Assembly: GCA_024277255.1 (NCBI GenBank)
Contig: JAJRVQ010000173.1
Coordinates: forward strand, 1-47,430
Direction of reading: 5' to 3'
Length of the DNA: 47,430 nucleotides
DNA from: Acidobacteriota bacterium
Lineage (GTDB): Bacteria > Acidobacteriota > Thermoanaerobaculia > Multivoradales > SZUA-115
The notes beneath the pieces are model-generated. The model saw nothing but the letters and a program-made list of their open reading frames with translations, did not search any database and was not told the DNA's origin. The translations under genes were made by a program, and so were the position numbers. Shown one piece after another: positions 17,915 to 28,520 of the stretch; within the stretch, counting starts at the first letter, position 1, and each line of letters begins with the position of its first letter.

Positions 17915-19924
17915 ATGAAACCCTCGTTGCACAGGTTCCTCGTCCCCACCTTCGCAGTCGCGATCCTGCTCGCCATTGCACTGGTCAAGGTGCCCATCAT
18001 CAGCATCCTCGCCTGGGTTGTCCTGGTCGCCATCACGGTGGTCTTGCTGGTCTGGATATTGGTCAAGGCCTACCAGGCCTTCTTGTGGAAGGTCGGCAGG
18101 CGGCTCGCTTTTTCCTACTTCCTGATCGGCATCCTGCCGATTCCCATCGTGGCGCTACTCGCGGTAGCCGTCTGCTACCTACTGTCGAGCTTCTTTCTGG
18201 CTCACGTCTACCGCAACGCACTCGAGCTGGCGCAAAACGATCTGGTCTGGCGAGCCGAAGAGCAGCTCGCCCTTTTCACCCTCGATCACCCCATCGCCGA
18301 AACCCGCGATGACTATGCCTTCGACTATTACTTCAAGGGCAAGAGGGTCTCCGGTGCCGGACTTTGCGGGGAGCAGTGGCCAGCCTGGTTGACCGAAGCG
18401 CCCCACTCGACGTCGCCGGACTCGCCGCAGTCGAACTCGGCCCAACCCACCACGCCGCAGCCGGAAGGAGTCGTTCGCTACGTTCTGGGTGCCGACGGCT
18501 TCCCCACACTGGCCATCGCGGTGGAGGAAGGCGACTGGGGTCTGACCGCCGTCTACCTTGGCTCCTTGGCCGAGTCGCTGCGCAAACGCAGCGGCGTCTG
18601 GGTCGAGTTCGGGCGCGAGGGCAACGACGACGCGCCCAGCGTGGTGACCATCCAAGACATCAAGTTTCGCGCCGCCAGCAACACCGCAACTTCCGCCCCA
18701 CCAGCGATCAAGGAGGACTTTTTCACCAGCCAGGCGAAATCTGACGGCTTCCTCGACCAGCCACGCATTTACTCGTGGCAGTCTTCCGGACCGGTCTACT
18801 CGGCGGCCGATGGCAGCGAGGTCGCCTCTGAGATCGAAGCGGTACTCAACAGCACCCCGCGGGCCATGTTCAACAAGCTACTCTCCAACCGGCCCGAACA
18901 GGACATCGCCGCCTGGATCGCCCTGCTCACCGTCGCCGGCTTCTTGCTCAGCATCTACGGCGTCGCCGTGCTCCTGGCCTTGGCGATGATCTTCGGGCTG
19001 AGCCGCGCGGTCAATCACCTCTCCAAAGCGACCGCCGCCGTGCGTCGCGGCGACTTCTCGGTGCGCATCCCCGTCTACCGGCAAGACCAGCTCGGCGAAC
19101 TGCAACGCTCGTTCAACCAGATGTCGGCGGAGATGGAGGGACTGGTGGCCACCGCCGCTCAAAAGGAGACGCTCGAAAAGGAGCTGGAGATTGCCCGCCA
19201 GCTGCAGGAGAGTCTGCTGCCCACCGACCTCCCCCGCGGCGACGCCATCGACTTCGCCACCCTCTTCGAGCCCAGTGCCGCGATCGGCGGCGATTATTTC
19301 GACATCCTGCGGGTGGACGAAACGCACGTCGCCGTGGTGATCGCCGACGTCTCCGGCCATGGACTCTCTTCCGGTCTGCGCATGGCGATGATCAAAGCGG
19401 CACTGCAAATCCTGGTCGATTCCGAGGCGCAACCGCAACCGGGTGCCATCTTCGGCCGCCTCGATGGGCTGGTGCGCGCCAACGCCCACAATCGCTTCTT
19501 CGTCACCGCCACGCTCGGCCTGCTGGACACCCAAAGCGGTCTATTGGAGGTGACCAGCGCCGGTCATCCGCCGACCTACCTGCTGCGCGGCGGCGAGGTG
19601 CAGGAGATCACCCTCACCAGCACGCCGCTGGGTATCCTCGACAATGTCTACGACAGCCGAAAGATCCAGCTCGAAAGTGGCGACTTCCTGGTCTGGATGT
19701 CGGACGGCCTGATCGAGGCCACCAACCACCGCGACGACGCCTTTGGCTACGACAAAGTCGTGCAGGCACTGACCGGCGAGTTCGCCTCACCAACCGAGGT
19801 GCGCGGGCGCCTGCTGGCGGCGGTGGAAGAGCACGCCGAAGGGCGCGAGCCGGACGACGATCGGACGCTGGTGGTGATGCGCTATCTGAAGCGCTCGCAA
19901 GAGCTGCCTACACCGCCGGCCTAG
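17915..19924 (+). CDS. Membrane-bound PP2C-type (RsbU/SpoIIE) Ser phosphatase with HAMP domain
   Basis: 669 aa. Two or three membrane helices occupy residues ~8-85 (ILLAIALVKVPIISILAWVVL; FLIGILPIPIVALLAVAVCYLL). An extracytoplasmic sensor region of ~240 residues follows, then another helix near residues 330-355 and a HAMP domain (LSRAVNHLSKATAAVRRGDFSVRIPVY, given in parts). After a coiled coil (LEKELEIARQLQESLLP) comes the SpoIIE phosphatase domain: GGDYFDIL near residue 458, ADVSGHG, and the late SDGLIEATN. The metal-binding aspartates are kept. It likely acts in partner switching on an anti-anti-sigma factor; no such partner is adjacent. The 3' end overlaps the convergent transglycosylase gene by 17 bp. 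Confidence 0.92.
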   Translation: MKPSLHRFLVPTFAVAILLAIALVKVPIISILAWVVLVAITVVLLVWILVKAYQAFLWKVGRRLAFSYFLIGILPIPIVALLAVAVCYLLSSFFLAHVYRNALELAQNDLVWRAEEQLALFTLDHPIAETRDDYAFDYYFKGKRVSGAGLCGEQWPAWLTEAPHSTSPDSPQSNSAQPTTPQPEGVVRYVLGADGFPTLAIAVEEGDWGLTAVYLGSLAESLRKRSGVWVEFGREGNDDAPSVVTIQDIKFRAASNTATSAPPAIKEDFFTSQAKSDGFLDQPRIYSWQSSGPVYSAADGSEVASEIEAVLNSTPRAMFNKLLSNRPEQDIAAWIALLTVAGFLLSIYGVAVLLALAMIFGLSRAVNHLSKATAAVRRGDFSVRIPVYRQDQLGELQRSFNQMSAEMEGLVATAAQKETLEKELEIARQLQESLLPTDLPRGDAIDFATLFEPSAAIGGDYFDILRVDETHVAVVIADVSGHGLSSGLRMAMIKAALQILVDSEAQPQPGAIFGRLDGLVRANAHNRFFVTATLGLLDTQSGLLEVTSAGHPPTYLLRGGEVQEITLTSTPLGILDNVYDSRKIQLESGDFLVWMSDGLIEATNHRDDAFGYDKVVQALTGEFASPTEVRGRLLAAVEEHAEGREPDDDRTLVVMRYLKRSQELPTPPA

Positions 19925-20666
19925 ACATCCCGAGAGTCCGATAAATCCGGCGGATGTAATTGCGCGTCTCGCGGTAGGGCGGCACGCCGCCGTAGCGTTT
20001 GACCGAGCCTTCGCCGGCGTTGTAGCTGGCCAGCGCCAGTTTGAGGTCGCCGTCGAAGCGGTCCAGGAGCCAGCGCAGATACTTGGCACCGGCTTCCAGG
20101 TTGCGGTCGGGTTCCCAGAGTTCGGAGGCACGCACGCCGAACCGCTTGGCGGTCGCCGGCATGAGTTGCATCAAACCCCTGGCGCCTTTGTGGGACAGGG
20201 CCCAGCGGTCGTAGGCCGATTCGGCTTTGACCAGGGCGGCCACGACTTGCGGGTTGAGCCGGTGGCGCTTGGCGGTTTGGTGAATCAGTTTGCCGTAGGG
20301 AGTGGGAGGGACGGCCTGGGATGGGTTGAAGTCGACCTCGACGGTTTGCACGGCTGCCGATTCTGGCTCCGGAACGATCACCGGATCCGGTGATGCGGGA
20401 TCGGGCAGCGGTACTTCGTCGTCGATGATCCGCTCGATGCGGTTCAACGACAGGGTCATCTTGCCGCCGGAGGGGAGGGTCAGCTTCATCCGATTCTGGC
20501 CCACCAACTCGTAGGCCCGCACCTTCAGAAAATGGCCGTTGGTCATCAAGACCAACTCAGCATCCGCCGAGGTCGCGAGCCCTGCCCACAAAGCGAGCGC
20601 GGCCACGGCACAACATCCCGCCAAGCGGTGGCAATAGAGAAAGCGGTGGAGAAAGGGAATGACCAT
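19908..20666 (-). CDS. Lytic transglycosylase (SLT domain)
   Basis: About 252 aa, exported murein-cleaving enzyme. A signal peptide follows the ATG at 20666 (FLYCHRLAGCCAVAALALWAG). An N-terminal beta module (LVLMTNGHFLKVRAYELVGQNRMKL in parts) is followed by the SLT domain. Catalytic Glu is in LVKAESAYD, with the hallmark GARGLMQLMPATA and ALASYNAGEGSV plus PPYRETRNYIRRI. Length and layout match small Slt-like proteins of Gram-negative bacteria. A longer frame to a TTG at 20693 exists. It probably acts in cell-wall turnover or in making room for envelope complexes. Confidence 0.92.
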   Translation of the reverse strand: MVIPFLHRFLYCHRLAGCCAVAALALWAGLATSADAELVLMTNGHFLKVRAYELVGQNRMKLTLPSGGKMTLSLNRIERIIDDEVPLPDPASPDPVIVPEPESAAVQTVEVDFNPSQAVPPTPYGKLIHQTAKRHRLNPQVVAALVKAESAYDRWALSHKGARGLMQLMPATAKRFGVRASELWEPDRNLEAGAKYLRWLLDRFDGDLKLALASYNAGEGSVKRYGGVPPYRETRNYIRRIYRTLGMSRPAV

Positions 20667-20720
20667 CCGTTCATTGTACGCAAGCAGGAGCAACCCCGTT
20701 CGTTCTTCCTGGGGCCAAGA

Positions 20721-21629
20721 CTATGCCCGCGGGTGGTGGCTGTCGTAGAGGCTCTTGAGTCTGCGCTGGTGGATGTGGGTGTAGATCTGGGTGGTGGAGA
20801 CGTTGGCGTGGCCGAGCATCGCTTGGACGGAGCGCAGGTCGGCGCCGTGTTCCAGCAGGTGGGTGGCGAAGCTGTGGCGCAGGACGTGGGGGGAGAGATC
20901 GCTAATCCCTACTTGCCGGCCGTAGTTGCGCAGGTTTTTCCACAATCCTTGGCGCGACAGCGGCTTGCCGAAGCGGTTGGCGAAGACCTTGGCGTGGCGG
21001 CCGGCCACCAGCCCTAGACGGACCTCGCTGAAGTAGCGCTCAAGCCAATGCTCGGCCGCCTCCCCCACCGGCACGATGCGCTCCTTGGAGCCCTTGCCGA
21101 AGGCGACCAGGAAGCCGGCGTCGAGGCGCAACTGCGGCAAACTCAGCCCGACTAGCTCGCTCACTCGCAGCCCGGTGGCGTAGAGCAGCTCCACCATCGC
21201 CTTGTCGCGCAGGCCGAGCGGGGTGGCGATGTCGGGCGCCGCCAAGAGCGCCGCCACTTGCCTTTCGCTGAGCACCTTGGGCAATTGTTGCAGCAGGCGC
21301 GGCGGCAGCAGATTGACCGCCGGGTCGTCGCCGCGCTCACCCTCGGCGACCATCTGGGCGTAGAACCCCCGGATCGAGGATAGAGTTCGCGCCACGCTGC
21401 GCGGCGCGAGCCCCCGGCGGCGTAGCGAGCGCAAGTGAGCGGCCAGCGCCGGGGGATCGGCCGCCATCAAATCGCTGCCCCCCTGCTCGGCCAGCCACCG
21501 ACCCAGCCGCTCGAGATCGCGAGCGTAGGCCTCCACGGTGTTGGCGGCCAGCCCGCGTTCGACGCTCAGGTGGTCCAGATAGCGCTGGAGGTGGCGCCGC
21601 CAGGGTGGTGGGCCCGCAGTCTCGTTCAC
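20721..21629 (-). CDS. xerD: Tyrosine recombinase, XerD-like
   Basis: 302 aa from the GTG at 21629. The N-terminal SAM-like domain (YLDHLSVERGLAANTVEAYARDL in parts) precedes the catalytic domain. Catalytic residues are visible: Arg in ATGLRVSEL, His-x-x-Arg in HVLRHSFATHLL, His in MLGHANVSTTQ, and the nucleophile Tyr in QIYTHI. The ending and length fit XerC/XerD, with STTQIYTH typical of XerD. It likely resolves chromosome dimers at dif together with a XerC encoded elsewhere. There is no dif-like site or integrase-associated att repeat nearby, so a phage or integron role is less likely. The start lies 13 bp after the LeuA-family gene stop. The frame is open further upstream to 21692, overlapping that gene. 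Confidence 0.9.
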   Translation of the reverse strand: MNETAGPPPWRRHLQRYLDHLSVERGLAANTVEAYARDLERLGRWLAEQGGSDLMAADPPALAAHLRSLRRRGLAPRSVARTLSSIRGFYAQMVAEGERGDDPAVNLLPPRLLQQLPKVLSERQVAALLAAPDIATPLGLRDKAMVELLYATGLRVSELVGLSLPQLRLDAGFLVAFGKGSKERIVPVGEAAEHWLERYFSEVRLGLVAGRHAKVFANRFGKPLSRQGLWKNLRNYGRQVGISDLSPHVLRHSFATHLLEHGADLRSVQAMLGHANVSTTQIYTHIHQRRLKSLYDSHHPRA

Positions 21630-21642
21630 CTCGCCCGCGCGC

Positions 21643-22887
21643 TCACACGGCCGCCGCGTGGCGCCGGCAAATGTCGAGAATTTCCGCCTCATCGAGGACC
21701 CGGTCCGAGCTCTTGGCGCAGGCGAAAATTTCTTGAACCAGCACCGGCTCGGGCTCGATACCCCGCTCGGTGAGCCAGAACTGCACGTTCGACTCGCCGC
21801 ACATCGGACCGACCTCGATCACCTGGTGGCGGCCGATCAAGCTGGCGGGAACGCCCGAGTAGATGCGGTCGGCGAGCCAGTCATCCCCCTTCTTGCGCGC
21901 CTTGATCACCGCCGCGGCGTGCACGCCGGTGCCGGTGCGGAAGGCATCGCGGCCGAGGATCGGATACTTGTCGACCAGCGGTACGCCGGTGGACCGCGAC
22001 ACCAGTTCGCAATACTCGGGCAGCTGGGTCAGGTCGCGATCCGACCAGCCCAAGAGCTGCATGTTGACCATCAAAATATCGATCGGCGTGTTGCCCACCC
22101 GCTCGCCAATTCCGATCGCCGTGGCGTGCAGCCGGTCGGCGCCGGCGGCCGCGGCGGCCAGTGAGTTGATCACCGACAGCCCGCGATCCTCATGGCCGTG
22201 CCAGTCGACCTTGACCTCCTCACCGGTGGCGTCCACTACCTGCCGGATGAAGCGCACTAGGTTGCGCGCCCCAACGGGGGTGGCATGGCCGACCGTATCG
22301 GCGATCACCACCCGCCGAGCACCGGCCTCGACCGCCTCGGTGTACAACCGCCGCAAGTCGTCGGGCCGGGCGCGGGTGGAGTCTTCGGTGACATACATCA
22401 CCGGCAGGTCGTGGCTCACCGCCATGTTCACCGCGTTGCGGGTCAGGCGCAGCAATTTGTCCATCTCCCAGGCTTCGGTGTACTGGCGGATCGGGCTCGA
22501 GCCGAGGAAGCAAGCGACTTCGATCTCCAAGCCGGAACGCTGCGAAATATCGATGATCGGTTGAATATCCGCCGCCAGCGTGCGCGCCGCGCAGTTGGCC
22601 ACCAGCGGCAAACGTTCGCCGACGATCTCGCGAGCCAGCCGCTCGACGTCGCGCACGACGTGCGAACCGGCGCCGGGAAGTCCTATGTTGACCGAGTCGA
22701 TCCCCAGCCCCGCCATCAAATGGAGGAGTTCAACTTTGACCTCCAGTGAGGGGGTTCTCACCGACGGCGATTGCAGACCGTCGCGCAGGGTCTCGTCATT
22801 CAGTTCCACCTTGCCGCGCGCCGGCACCCACTCGTCGTCCCCGGCGCGGTTCCAGTCGTGGATCAGATCGGACTCGGTGAGAGCCAT
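21643..22887 (-). CDS. LeuA/homocitrate synthase-family acyltransferase (DRE-TIM metallolyase)
   Basis: 414 aa. The HMGL-like TIM barrel is clear: NDETLRDGLQSPSV near residue 29 (DRE-type signature), VDWHGHEDRG metal ligands, and IGERVGNTP. The C-terminal LeuA regulatory domain is absent or very short; the protein ends soon after a helical region (KSSDRVLDEAEILDIC). It should condense acetyl-CoA with a 2-oxoacid, as in 2-isopropylmalate, homocitrate or citramalate synthesis. Lack of the feedback domain argues against simple LeuA. The ATG at 22887 has AGGAG upstream. A leuB-type dehydrogenase lies 14 kb away at 36161-37297. Confidence 0.88.
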   Translation of the reverse strand: MALTESDLIHDWNRAGDDEWVPARGKVELNDETLRDGLQSPSVRTPSLEVKVELLHLMAGLGIDSVNIGLPGAGSHVVRDVERLAREIVGERLPLVANCAARTLAADIQPIIDISQRSGLEIEVACFLGSSPIRQYTEAWEMDKLLRLTRNAVNMAVSHDLPVMYVTEDSTRARPDDLRRLYTEAVEAGARRVVIADTVGHATPVGARNLVRFIRQVVDATGEEVKVDWHGHEDRGLSVINSLAAAAAGADRLHATAIGIGERVGNTPIDILMVNMQLLGWSDRDLTQLPEYCELVSRSTGVPLVDKYPILGRDAFRTGTGVHAAAVIKARKKGDDWLADRIYSGVPASLIGRHQVIEVGPMCGESNVQFWLTERGIEPEPVLVQEIFACAKSSDRVLDEAEILDICRRHAAAV

Positions 22888-23174
22888 GCGGGCAGCTCCT
22901 GTGGGAAGTTGTCGGGGCGAACGCTCGGACTCATTATAGATTCCCGGCCGTGAAACGAACGACCGATCTCAGTGACAAGTAGTGGCTCCGTTTGACGGCG
23001 GGACCCTCCGCGGTCGGCTTCGCACACCAGTTCGTACAGCCTCGGCCGGATCTTCTCGCCATCGACCGTTTCGACTCGGTCGTGGTGAACTCAGCACCGG
23101 CGGGGCCGACCTGCACGCCGCGCCGCTTCACGGTATTCTTTCGCCTTCACGACCCAAGGCCGGAGGATCTCCCC

Positions 23175-25520
<2,346 letters not shown>

Positions 25521-25620
25521 GGCAGGCCAGCTGCCGATTCAGCTGCAGCTTGGGTCGCCGAAGAGGAGGCTGTCACCTGGAGAGCCCCTCCAACGGGTAG
25601 TGGCAGGGCTGCCCGGCTGG

Positions 25621-25643
25621 TGTAGCATTGGGTGTTTGCTACA
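25621..25643. promoter_or_regulatory. Inverted repeat upstream of the first secreted protease
   Basis: TGTAGCA (25621-25627) and TGCTACA (25637-25643) are a perfect 7-bp inverted repeat with a 9-nt spacer, 88 bp before the protease ATG. It could be an operator or a leader hairpin. No similar repeat precedes the second protease. Confidence 0.35.
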
Positions 25644-25730
25644 TGGTCACTTTCCAGGGTTCCCGCGGGGGAGAGATCTACCTTCCCTGCGTACGGCCCC
25701 CATTTCAGCGGCATTCCAGGAGGATCGGTG

Positions 25731-28286
25731 ATGCGTAGAACTATCCTGGGGCTCGCCCTCGTGGCAGCCCTTCTGCTTACCCCCGCTCTCGCTGCCCAGC
25801 GCGGCCCGGCGATCGTCGGCGAGCATCAGTTCGAGACGTTCGAGACCCCGCACCCCTACCCCAGTTCCGGGTCCGAGAGTCCTTTGCTCAGCTGGAGCGA
25901 CGAGATCTTCTTCCCCGACGCCACCTACATCGCCGTCCACTTCTCGCGCTTCCAACTGGCGCCCGGCGACTACCTGGTGGTGCGCTCCCCGGACGGCAAG
26001 CAGTCGCGCACGTACCAGAACCTTGGCCGCCACGACCTGGGAGTCACCCCCGAGGGGTTCTTCGCCACCCACGTCAAGGGCGATACCGCCATCCTCGAGC
26101 TCTACACCAGTGGCAGTCAAGAGGCCTATGGCTACAAGGTCGACTTCTACGGACGCGGCTACAGCGACCTGGAGATCGAGACCTACTGGGCTCTGGGCTT
26201 GGGCGAGAAGATGAACCTGGTGCCGCCTCGCGACCAGGGCGAGTCGCTGTGTACCGCCGACGATACGGAAGAGGCCAAGTGCTACGAAGTGTCGGAACCC
26301 GAGGCTTACGACAAGGCGCGCGCCGTCGCTCGCTTGCTGCTCAACGGCAACGCACATTGCACCGGCTGGCTGGTCGGTTCCGAAGGTCATCTGATGACCA
26401 ACGAGCATTGCGTCACCTCGCAGAGCCAAATGAACAGCATCGATTTCGAGTTCATGGCCGAGGGCGCCAGCTGCGCCACCAACTGCGGCAGCGCGCTGGC
26501 TTGCTCGGGCACCATCGAGGCGAGTGGCGGCACCTTCGTGACCGACGACACGGCTCTCGACTACGCCCTGCTCCTGCCCGACACCTCGACCGGTACCGGC
26601 ACCGACCTGGCGGCGACCTACGGCTTCATGCGCCTGCGCGACACCGGCACGATTCTCAACGAGCGGATCTACCTGGTCCAGCACCCGGCGGGTTGGGGAA
26701 AGCGCTTCGCGATGCTCTCCAGCTATCCGCAAGACGTCGGACTCGGCGGCTTCGCCTATGCCACCTCGATCAACGAAGTGGCCTGCTCCGGCGGCCCCGG
26801 GGACATCGGTTACTGGGCCGACACCCAGGGCGGCTCCTCCGGTTCGCCGGTGCTGGCCTATGCGGACCATCGCGTGGTGGCTCTCCACCACTGCCGTGGC
26901 TCGGCCTTCTGCACCACTGGCAACACCGGCACCGACGATCGCAACCGCGGAGTGCCGATCGAGGCGGTGATCACCAGTCTGGGACCGCTGCTGCCCAACG
27001 GCGCGGTCTGCACCCCGCCGGGCGATCCCACCTCGACGACCGCCGTGGCCAACGGCGCCAACCAGATCGACGTCAGCTGGTCGGCACCGGCCGGAGGGGC
27101 TCCCGGCTACAACGTCTACCGCGCGCTGGGCTCCTGCCCGTTGGTGGGCGGCGAATTGGTCTCGGCCGATCAGGCGACTACTTCTTTCTCGGACACCACC
27201 GTGTCGGGCGGTTCCACCTACTCCTACGCGGTCAGGAGCTTCGTCGCCGCGGAGAACTGCGAATCGGGGTTCAGTAGCTGTGCCGAGGCCACCGCCACCG
27301 GACTGTGCACCTTGCCACCGACCTTCGCTGGCGTCACTACCGCGACCAGTGCCGGAACCTCGACCTGTGGCGTCGACGTCAGCTGGAACGCGGCCACCGA
27401 GAACTGTGGGACCAGCGTTTCCTACAACGTCTACCGCTCAACCACCAGCGGCTTCACTCCGGGCGCCGGCAACCTGCTGGCCAGTTGCGTCAGCGGTTCC
27501 AGCTACACCGACTTCGACGTGATCAGCGGCACGCCGTACTACTACGTGGTGCGCGCGGAAGACGACTCGAACAACGGCAGCGGTCCCTGCGGCGGTGGCA
27601 ACGAAGACATCAACACGGTCGAAAGCTCCGCCGCGCCTTCCGGTCCGGACCAGGAGACCTTCTTCGACGACATGGAGAGCGGTACCGCCAACTGGACCAC
27701 CACCGGCACCAGCGGTACGGCGTGGGCTCAGGTCACCACCATGGCGCACTCCGGCACTACCTCGTGGTTCACCGCCGACCAGTCCTCGGTCAAGGATCAG
27801 CGGGTCGAACAGGTCGCCGATGTGGCCATCCCGGCCGAAGGGGGAACCCTCTCTTTCTGGCACCGCTACAACACCGAAAACGGCTGGGACGGCGGCGTGC
27901 TCGAGTTCTCGACCGACGGCGGTACGACCTGGTTTGACATCCTGGACGGCAACGGCGGCGCCATCGCCCCCAACGCCGGCCGCTTCTTGCAGGGGGCCTA
28001 CCCGGACGCGCTGAACTCCTCGGGCTCCAACCCGCTGGCTGGCCGTTCGGCCTGGAACAGCGACAACCTGGTGTTCGAGGAGGTGCGAGTCGACCTCGCC
28101 GACTTTGCCGGCAGCAGTGTCCGTTTCCGCTGGCGTTTCGGCTGTGATGGTTCGGTCGGTGACCAGGGCTGGTGGGTTGACGATGTGCGCATCGCCACCC
28201 TCACCATGTGCACCGCCGCGGACCTGATCTTCACCGACGGCTTCGAGTCCGGCGACACCTCCGGGTGGAGTGTAGTGACTCCCTGA
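25731..28286 (+). CDS. Secreted trypsin-fold serine protease with FN3 and MAM/jelly-roll-like domains
   Basis: 851 aa. A signal peptide (MRRTILGLALVAALLLTPA) is followed by a beta-rich pro-region, residues ~25-165. The S1 protease domain has catalytic H226 (TNEHCV), D277 (LDYALL) and S370 (GGSSGSP), with paired Cys throughout. It is reminiscent of lysyl endopeptidase-type enzymes. Two fibronectin type III-like domains span about residues 435-630. A beta-sandwich domain follows (FFDDMESGTANW at its start, WWVDDVRIA at its end), like the extra domains of immune inhibitor A-type proteases. The protein ends in IFTDGFESGDTSGWSVVTP. The ATG at 25731 has AGGAGG upstream. A stem-loop terminator follows. 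Likely an exported nutrient-scavenging protease. Confidence 0.88.
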   Translation: MRRTILGLALVAALLLTPALAAQRGPAIVGEHQFETFETPHPYPSSGSESPLLSWSDEIFFPDATYIAVHFSRFQLAPGDYLVVRSPDGKQSRTYQNLGRHDLGVTPEGFFATHVKGDTAILELYTSGSQEAYGYKVDFYGRGYSDLEIETYWALGLGEKMNLVPPRDQGESLCTADDTEEAKCYEVSEPEAYDKARAVARLLLNGNAHCTGWLVGSEGHLMTNEHCVTSQSQMNSIDFEFMAEGASCATNCGSALACSGTIEASGGTFVTDDTALDYALLLPDTSTGTGTDLAATYGFMRLRDTGTILNERIYLVQHPAGWGKRFAMLSSYPQDVGLGGFAYATSINEVACSGGPGDIGYWADTQGGSSGSPVLAYADHRVVALHHCRGSAFCTTGNTGTDDRNRGVPIEAVITSLGPLLPNGAVCTPPGDPTSTTAVANGANQIDVSWSAPAGGAPGYNVYRALGSCPLVGGELVSADQATTSFSDTTVSGGSTYSYAVRSFVAAENCESGFSSCAEATATGLCTLPPTFAGVTTATSAGTSTCGVDVSWNAATENCGTSVSYNVYRSTTSGFTPGAGNLLASCVSGSSYTDFDVISGTPYYYVVRAEDDSNNGSGPCGGGNEDINTVESSAAPSGPDQETFFDDMESGTANWTTTGTSGTAWAQVTTMAHSGTTSWFTADQSSVKDQRVEQVADVAIPAEGGTLSFWHRYNTENGWDGGVLEFSTDGGTTWFDILDGNGGAIAPNAGRFLQGAYPDALNSSGSNPLAGRSAWNSDNLVFEEVRVDLADFAGSSVRFRWRFGCDGSVGDQGWWVDDVRIATLTMCTAADLIFTDGFESGDTSGWSVVTP

Positions 28287-28309
28287 CCTCGCAGGATCGT
28301 TCATTTCGG

Positions 28310-28346
28310 CGCCGGCTCTCCGCTCGGGGGGCCGGCGTTTCTTCTT
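28310..28346 (+). terminator. Rho-independent terminator after the first protease
   Basis: CGCCGGC (28310-28316) pairs with GCCGGCG (28331-28337), followed at once by TTTCTTCTT. It starts 24 bp after the stop codon. Confidence 0.75.
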
Positions 28347-28520
28347 CCAGGAATCGCTTCCAACCACGGGGTTTGCATCCCACCGGCCACGGCCTCGGCG
28401 GCCCTTCGCCGAGACCAGGAGCACGGGCGTAGTAAGCTTGGGCCTTCCCGAAAGAATCGAGCATTCCGTCAGTGTGCGGAATAACCCTATTCGTAGGTTA
28501 GCCCTAGGAGATTGAATCCG

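Noticed and set aside
20721..21629. XerD-like recombinase as an integrase of a mobile island
   Set aside because: No att-like direct repeats, tRNA gene or phage genes nearby; neighbours are housekeeping genes and the sequence has the XerD-type ending.
22992..23174. In-frame extension of GlnRS upstream of the GTG start
   Set aside because: No good start or ribosome site, and the GTG at 23175 has GGAGG at ideal spacing directly before the conserved region.
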